A model generated the notes under the pieces. It did not search any database, was not told where the DNA came from, and saw nothing but the letters and a program-made list of their open reading frames with translations. A program made the translations under genes and the position numbers. Positions 58,417 to 64,000 of a stretch of DNA of 64,000 nucleotides are shown here, one piece after another. The DNA is from Candidatus Harpocratesius repetitus (GTDB lineage: Archaea; Asgardarchaeota; Lokiarchaeia; Sigyniarchaeales; Promethearchaeaceae): the NCBI GenBank assembly GCA_021498095.1, contig JAIZWK010000001.1, positions 3,225,450 through 3,289,449 on the forward strand, read 5' to 3'. Position 1 is the stretch's first letter; each line of letters opens with the position of its first letter.

Positions 58417-60195
58417 TTATTCGACAAATCCTTCAATTGCATCTAAATATGCATCAAAATTATTCATGGCACTTTCATCGGCATATTCTTCGTAGTATAA
58501 GCGCATCTCGTTTTTGTATTTTAAATAGTATGCGAAACACTGCTTAAGCATCAGTAACTGCGGGTTTGAATTGAAGATGCTCACGGGATTTTCAATCTGG
58601 GCATACCACCGGTCGAGTCGGGATTCAAATTGAATGTTGCCGTTCTCATCCAAAGTGGGAACGAAGTATTCAATTGATTTCTTATCACTTATTTTAATTG
58701 TTATGGTTTCACCTTTAACGCCGAATGCTTTAATGATACCCTCGAGTCGGTTCCATGTGGCTATATATGCATTTCTAGTACCACCTTTTTCTTTCATCAT
58801 CAACTTAATATCGTTGTAAAATCTTTTCTTTTTTAAATATGAATCTTTCAAATCCTGCTCGGATGAATGCAGCGTATACTGTTCATAAACCCACTTTGCC
58901 AGCATGGATACGGAGTCTCGGATGCTGGAGCCTTGAAATTCGGCAAGATTGCGGAGGTTGAAAAAGGCTCGACAGTCTTCAAGTTCAATCAGCACCATTT
59001 TAGCGGCGTCTCCATTAATTTCTGGACTTTTCATCATTTCAATAAATTTATCCATACCTTTTTGATTTTCAAATATGTTTATCATGGATAAGCCGTTCTG
59101 GAAGGCCGTCCAAACCTTGCGCGCCTTTTCTGTATAATATTCGATATTATCCGCTTTTACTCCGTGCATTCCCACGCCGTAAATACCGGGATACCGCCAA
59201 TTAACCGCACTGCCGTCCGCTCCAATTAGGTTCAGCATATTCTCAAATACCAGAAAATCCATAACGAAGCGCTCAATTCCATTATTTATATCGGGTCTAT
59301 TGGTTTTATAATATTCTTCATTCACCGGGTCCCACAAATCCATGGAAAACTGCGGGATTATCATGGAATAGGGCGAAGGCGTGGTAGGGACAATGTCTTT
59401 AATTTCATCTGAGATCGGGGTGCCGAGTTGGAAGAATTTGATTGTATGAGCCTCATCATTTTGAATTTGACCGACCATACTTCCGAAAACCAGCACTTCT
59501 CTGCCGGAACCTATTCCTTCGCTTTTAGCCATTCCGAATTGTACGAAATTTGCAATAAGTGCGTTTTTTTTGGCACCGATAATGATAATTGGGTCGGGAA
59601 GGGCGCTGGGGGGCACATAGTAGTGATGATCATCGACTACTTTTTCGCTGAGATAGTTTTTAACTCTATCTTGATTTGGATATTCTAATTTGTTTTCAAT
59701 CAGATAGTCAATTGTGGAACGGAGTGCCTCGATATTGGTAAAAAGGGATGCCAAAGAAATCCATGCTGCGTGCATCAGCTCCCATTCGTGAATTTGAGTG
59801 GCAGAATTTAAATTGTTGACACTGCCTAATCTTTTATCTTTAATAAATTGAAGATATTCGCTGTATCCTAATCTTTTCTGCAAAAATTGGGTCAAATAAT
59901 CAGCAGCACCTCCAGGATTAACTGCAATTTTATGATCAGTATAACCACCTGCATCTTGGGAAATTTTGCTGATTCTATTTAAAATATTTTCAATTCGCTT
60001 AATTCCCCAATAATTCCATACTAATGTTTTCAAATCGAGAAATGTTTTTATATTGTGGACAATCCGCCAGTATTTACTTGCCTCATCCGCTTCAAACAAT
60101 TCCTTTATTTCGCTGATATATTTCAATCCATCTAAGGATTCATCGAAAAAGTGCTCTCTTAATTCTGTGCCGGCGCCTGGAGCATCTTTATCCAA
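58417..60195 (-). CDS. Unknown protein (>=592 aa), intact copy of disrupted gene 38122..39990; open frame continues upstream to about 60330
   Basis: Upstream in-frame translation ..NSIGWNYDKGLQELRSKLKNIYENVPDIAEQLKDLFFDFNALDKDAPG is conserved in copy 1. Confidence 0.75.
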   Translation of the reverse strand: MDKDAPGAGTELREHFFDESLDGLKYISEIKELFEADEASKYWRIVHNIKTFLDLKTLVWNYWGIKRIENILNRISKISQDAGGYTDHKIAVNPGGAADYLTQFLQKRLGYSEYLQFIKDKRLGSVNNLNSATQIHEWELMHAAWISLASLFTNIEALRSTIDYLIENKLEYPNQDRVKNYLSEKVVDDHHYYVPPSALPDPIIIIGAKKNALIANFVQFGMAKSEGIGSGREVLVFGSMVGQIQNDEAHTIKFFQLGTPISDEIKDIVPTTPSPYSMIIPQFSMDLWDPVNEEYYKTNRPDINNGIERFVMDFLVFENMLNLIGADGSAVNWRYPGIYGVGMHGVKADNIEYYTEKARKVWTAFQNGLSMINIFENQKGMDKFIEMMKSPEINGDAAKMVLIELEDCRAFFNLRNLAEFQGSSIRDSVSMLAKWVYEQYTLHSSEQDLKDSYLKKKRFYNDIKLMMKEKGGTRNAYIATWNRLEGIIKAFGVKGETITIKISDKKSIEYFVPTLDENGNIQFESRLDRWYAQIENPVSIFNSNPQLLMLKQCFAYYLKYKNEMRLYYEEYADESAMNNFDAYLDAIEGFVE

Positions 60196-60454
60196 AGCAT
60201 TAAAATCAAAAAATAAGTCTTTAAGCTGTTCTGCGATATCAGGAACATTTTCATAAATGTTTTTTAATTTGCTTCTTAATTCTTGTAATCCTTTATCATA
60301 ATTCCATCCAATAGAATTTTTGTAATTGCTATAGTATTACCTTATGTCAGATATGTCTTCTTTTGCAATCTTTTTAAAAGCATATGAAAGCAGCTTAATT
60401 TAATTTTTCATAGAACGTTCCTAAAAAAATTAAAGCATAGTATTTTACTACATA

Positions 60455-61165
60455 ATGAAAATGAATGCATCATCTTGGCATGGATTATTCATTGTCTTGG
60501 AAGGAATTGATGGATGCGGCAAAACAACGATTGGTAAAATGCTGTTTTCTTTTTTTCAACAACATCATTTACCAGTTCTTTTAACTGCTGAACCTTCCCA
60601 GGGTAAAATCGGCAAAATAATAAGAGAAAATCTTCAAGATAGTTCGGTTCATCCTGCCATTGATGCATTACTTTTTGCAGCTGATCGAATTGACCATGGT
60701 ACTAATGAAATTCTTCCTGCTTTAAAAAAAGGAAATATTGTAATTTCTGATAGATACATCGATTCATCTTTAATTTACCAAACGACTCAAGGAAAAAATT
60801 CACAAATCTCAATGGATTGGGTTAAAGAATTGAATAAGTTTTGTTTGATTCCTGATAGAATCTATTTATTGGATATTGATGCCAATCTAAGCTTAGCAAG
60901 ACGTAAAAAACAAAATTCCACATTGAATGAACAAATGGAAAAATTTGAAAAACTGGCTTTTCAACAAGAAATACGAAATGCATTTTTAAAATTAGCAAGA
61001 GAAGACTTGACAAAAAATCATAGGATTGTGGACGCTTCAAAACAACCAGAAGAAATTCTACGTGAAATTCTGAAAGATCTAAAGGATATATGCATTTCAA
61101 AAGGATTGTCTTGGAAAGAAAACTTATCAAAAGCAAAAAAATTTTTGATCAAACTTGATCATTGA
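60455..61165 (+). CDS. tmk: Thymidylate kinase
   Basis: VLEGIDGCGKTTIGKML, VISDRYIDSSLIYQ. Confidence 0.92.
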   Translation: MKMNASSWHGLFIVLEGIDGCGKTTIGKMLFSFFQQHHLPVLLTAEPSQGKIGKIIRENLQDSSVHPAIDALLFAADRIDHGTNEILPALKKGNIVISDRYIDSSLIYQTTQGKNSQISMDWVKELNKFCLIPDRIYLLDIDANLSLARRKKQNSTLNEQMEKFEKLAFQQEIRNAFLKLAREDLTKNHRIVDASKQPEEILREILKDLKDICISKGLSWKENLSKAKKFLIKLDH

Positions 61166-61203
61166 TCGCTTAATTTATATAGATCTTCCCCAAATTTAAT
61201 TCA

Positions 61204-61494
61204 ATGCTGACCATCTCCGAAACTTCACGCCTTCTTCGAGTTACTCCTGCAACTCTACGCAGATGGGATAAAAAAGGATACCTCGTTCCAAAAAGAACTT
61301 TTGGAAATCACCGACGATACTCATAGGAACAGTTGGCGGATTTTCTGCCCGAATTGGTTAATCTACCATGCCAACAAGCGGAGGAAACTGTAAAATCGAC
61401 CTGAAAAATCCAAACAAGAATCGCAGCAGCATGAAGATAACGCATCGGATATGCCGCCACCATCCAATATTGAGGAGGAAAAACCACCTCCATG
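61204..61494 (+). pseudogene. Remnant of IS607-type tnpA (HTH only), ending in a possible tnpB-like C-terminal tail
   Basis: MLTISETSRLLRVTPATLRRWDKKGYLVPKRTFGNHRRYS*EQLADFLPELVNLPCQQAEETVKST*, near-identical DNA to 41780-41920; followed by KSKQESQQHEDNASDMPPPSNIEEEKPPP*. Confidence 0.75.
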
Positions 61495-61816
61495 ATTCAT
61501 TTTATATGATTAATTGAAAAATATATTTTCCCACTTCAACTATTCAAAATCAGTGGTATTTAGGCATGATTGCGGCAATTCGGCTTCAATTTTTTTCATA
61601 ACATTTATATAGCAGGGACCTATTAATAAAAATAACCAGCAGTGATACTGGTTGATCAAGTTTGATCAGTAAAAAATTGTCACTGATTATGTCTTATTTT
61701 TTCTTTTATCTTATCTGTGTTGATAACTTCCCCATTTTAATCCCACCATTATAGATGAAAAAATTAAAGGGAAATCCCAAATATATTTTATTACTGATTG
61801 ATTTAGTGATTATTTT

Positions 61817-62944
61817 ATGGCGAAAAAAACCAGCAAGAAATCGAAATCTTCTTCAAAATCGAAATCTCAAGATAAGAATAAACCAGCTAACAAAGATATA
61901 GATTCAGAAAAACCGAAAAAAGATGCAGATTTGGAGAAAAAGGAAAATAAAGCTCAAGAACCCTCAACTGAAAAAAAAGAGGAGAATTCTGAAGAAACCT
62001 CTGAATTATCTGAAGAAGAATTAGCCAAACAAGAAGAAGAAAAAGAAAAACAACTTCGATTGGACTCATTTCGTAAAGCAGGAGAGATTCATAAAAAAGT
62101 TGTGGAATTTATCCGTCCTCAAGTAAAGGTTGGAGCTAAATATTTAGATCTCTGTGAAGCTGCTGAAGCAAAAATAATCGAATTGGGAGGAGAAATTGGA
62201 TTTCCAACGAATATTTGTGTAAATGAAGTCGCTGCTCATTACACCAGCCCACCCGATGATGAACATGTAATTAAAGAGGGAGATATTGTAAAAGTTGACA
62301 TTGGTGTTGCAGTTGAAGGTTATACTGCAGATGGTGCTTTCACAGTTTCGTTTAATAAAGACCCAGAAACTCAAAATCTGATTACTGCTGTTGAAACTGC
62401 TGTAATGAAGGGTTTATCTTTAATAAAACCAGGTGTAAAAGCCAATGAAGTTGGTAAAGAAACCCAAAAGATTATTAAGGGTTTTGGATATAATCCAATT
62501 CCAGAATTAAGTGGACATTCAATCGAACGATGGCAGGTACATGGTGGAAAAGAAATTCCCAATGTCGCAGCCCCTTCAGGAATCACATTTGAAGAAGGAG
62601 ATGTATTTGCCTTAGAATGTTTCGCCAGTACAGGTACTGGAAATATAAGCAGAGCACCTTATTGTTATATCTACGAATATAATATATCAGCTGATCGAGT
62701 TCCTTTTCGAGGAAAAGTAACCCGTAAGGTAATGGGCTGGATTGGAAACAAAAAGAAAAGTCTTCCATTCAGTACTCGTGAGTTAATAAAGGAATTCCGT
62801 ACAGGTAAATTTGCTATCCGTGAATTAACAAATAGTGGAAAACTTTACCAACATCACGTTTTAAGAGAAAAAAAGGGAATTTATGTCAGTCAATTTGAGC
62901 ATACCTTTTTGGTTACTGCAGATGGTATTGAACAATTAACATAG
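61817..62944 (+). CDS. map: Methionine aminopeptidase type 2 with Lys/Glu-rich N-terminal extension
   Basis: VKVDIGVAVEGYTADGAFT, ELSGHSIERWQVHGG, ALECFASTGTG, SQFEHTFLV metal-ligand motifs; ~85-aa charged extension. Confidence 0.93.
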   Translation: MAKKTSKKSKSSSKSKSQDKNKPANKDIDSEKPKKDADLEKKENKAQEPSTEKKEENSEETSELSEEELAKQEEEKEKQLRLDSFRKAGEIHKKVVEFIRPQVKVGAKYLDLCEAAEAKIIELGGEIGFPTNICVNEVAAHYTSPPDDEHVIKEGDIVKVDIGVAVEGYTADGAFTVSFNKDPETQNLITAVETAVMKGLSLIKPGVKANEVGKETQKIIKGFGYNPIPELSGHSIERWQVHGGKEIPNVAAPSGITFEEGDVFALECFASTGTGNISRAPYCYIYEYNISADRVPFRGKVTRKVMGWIGNKKKSLPFSTRELIKEFRTGKFAIRELTNSGKLYQHHVLREKKGIYVSQFEHTFLVTADGIEQLT

Positions 62945-63007
62945 TTAATAATCTTTGATTAATCAAAATTTTTTTCTACTTTATTCCGTTATTTATCAAA
63001 GAATGTA

Positions 63008-64000
63008 ATGAAATTCAACTTTTACTTACCATATTTCGAATTTTTTGGCTCTGGATACGATCTGGGTTTAAAAATTGGACAAAAATTTAGAAAAAGAATT
63101 AAGAATGCATATAAATACAGCCCATTCATTAAAAAACTTCAAGAAATTGATAAACAGAATCCAGAATATACTGATCAAATGATTCTTATTGGGAAACGAA
63201 AATATCCAAAATACATTATGGAAATTGAAGGAATGGCAGAGGGCGCTAAAGTTGATGTTAGAAACTTATTTTTAATGAATTTTAGACATTCTTATGAATT
63301 TGGATGTTCCAGTATTTTGATAAAAGAGGATCAAAATTCTTATACAGAAAGATTTTACTTAGGCCATAACGAAGATCACGATTATTATTTAGCAAGTAAT
63401 GCTTATTTGGTTAAAGTGATTTTAGAGAATGGAATATCCTTTTTATCTCATCTTTATCCTGGGTGCTTAGCAGGGCCGAGTTTTTGGGTAAATTCCTATG
63501 GAGTTGGAATTAGCGGAAATGCAATAAATGAACCAAAAAAAAAACTTGGAATTCCAAAAAGTCTATTGGATAGAGCAGCAGTAGAAACAAAATCTATAAG
63601 TGAAATTTTATCAATCTTAACAAATAAAAGCAGATCAGGAGGATATAGCTACAATATATTTTCGATGCCCGACTTTTCTCTTATTAATCTTGAAACTACT
63701 TCAACCGATTATGCAAGTATTTCAGTTGTAAATAATTCAGAACATGTGAAAAGTCCCATTTTTTTCCACACTAATCATTATATCAATCCAAGGTTTTCAC
63801 ATATCAAGAATAAACTCGGAAATTCAAGTGATCGCCGTTTGCAAGCATTACGAAACAAGACTACCATATTATCTAAATGCTTAAATAATAAAAGCACTTT
63901 TAAAATTCTTCCTAGTACTATCAAACAACTTCTTTTCCATGATTCTGTTCATGTATCTCCAAAAAATATAAATCGAAAGTTGTTTACTTCTAAAATTCAT
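63008..64000 (+). CDS. Peptidase C45 / acyl-CoA:6-APA acyltransferase-like protein, partial at 3' window edge
   Basis: Manual translation: MKFNFYLPYFEFFGSGYDLGLKIGQKF...GCSSILIKEDQ...YLGHNEDHDYY...PGCLAGPSFWVNSYGVGISGNAI; open to window end. Confidence 0.65.
   Translation, partial: MKFNFYLPYFEFFGSGYDLGLKIGQKFRKRIKNAYKYSPFIKKLQEIDKQNPEYTDQMILIGKRKYPKYIMEIEGMAEGAKVDVRNLFLMNFRHSYEFGCSSILIKEDQNSYTERFYLGHNEDHDYYLASNAYLVKVILENGISFLSHLYPGCLAGPSFWVNSYGVGISGNAINEPKKKLGIPKSLLDRAAVETKSISEILSILTNKSRSGGYSYNIFSMPDFSLINLETTSTDYASISVVNNSEHVKSPIFFHTNHYINPRFSHIKNKLGNSSDRRLQALRNKTTILSKCLNNKSTFKILPSTIKQLLFHDSVHVSPKNINRKLFTSKIH

Noticed and set aside
27664-61320. Pyrrolysine decoding of in-frame TAGs (27664-27666, 39484-39486, and in the 61204 remnant)
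   Set aside because: The three TAGs replace different residues (probably Tyr, Trp, Cys), occur in mobile/decaying genes, and TAG is used as an ordinary stop (e.g. 1180-1182). Point-mutation pseudogenes are simpler.
1-64000. CRISPR arrays, rRNA and tRNA genes
   Set aside because: No regularly spaced repeats, rRNA-like sequence or recognisable tRNA T-arm (GGTTCRANNCC) context noticed by eye; a tRNAscan/Infernal run would be decisive.

Overview
The window is AT-rich and reads as an Asgard-type (Lokiarchaeota-like) archaeal chromosome. The taxonomic call is inference. It rests on a Rag/Gtr-like GTPase, a Roadblock/LC7 protein, a Sec23/24-like zinc-finger plus vWA protein, a type-2 methionine aminopeptidase with a charged eukaryote-like N-terminal extension, and an Orc1/Cdc6-like protein. 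Other content: TPI, lipoate assembly operon (two radical-SAM proteins plus LplA), TldD/PmbA pair, acyl-CoA ligase, Tex, DEAD-box helicase, and a MoxR/DUF58/DUF4129/transglutaminase-like surface cluster that includes a 2362-aa Ig-like repeat protein. The cluster is split by an island carrying an IS607-type serine recombinase and an unknown gene pair. That pair is present again on the far side of the cluster. The observations I rate highest are: (1) a candidate unannotated UGA-containing (selenocysteine?) HesB-like ORF at 6299-6646 with a nested stem-loop in its 3' UTR; (2) a threonine-synthase-like protein whose PLP lysine is Arg, fused to a winged HTH; (3) the Sec23/24-like protein; (4) the duplicated unknown gene pair and island; (5) several enzyme-fold proteins with substituted catalytic residues (TldD HExxxH, transglutaminase Cys/His, Cdc6 Walker B); (6) a ~310-bp MITE-like element in two copies. 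All family calls are from reading sequence motifs. No database search was possible.
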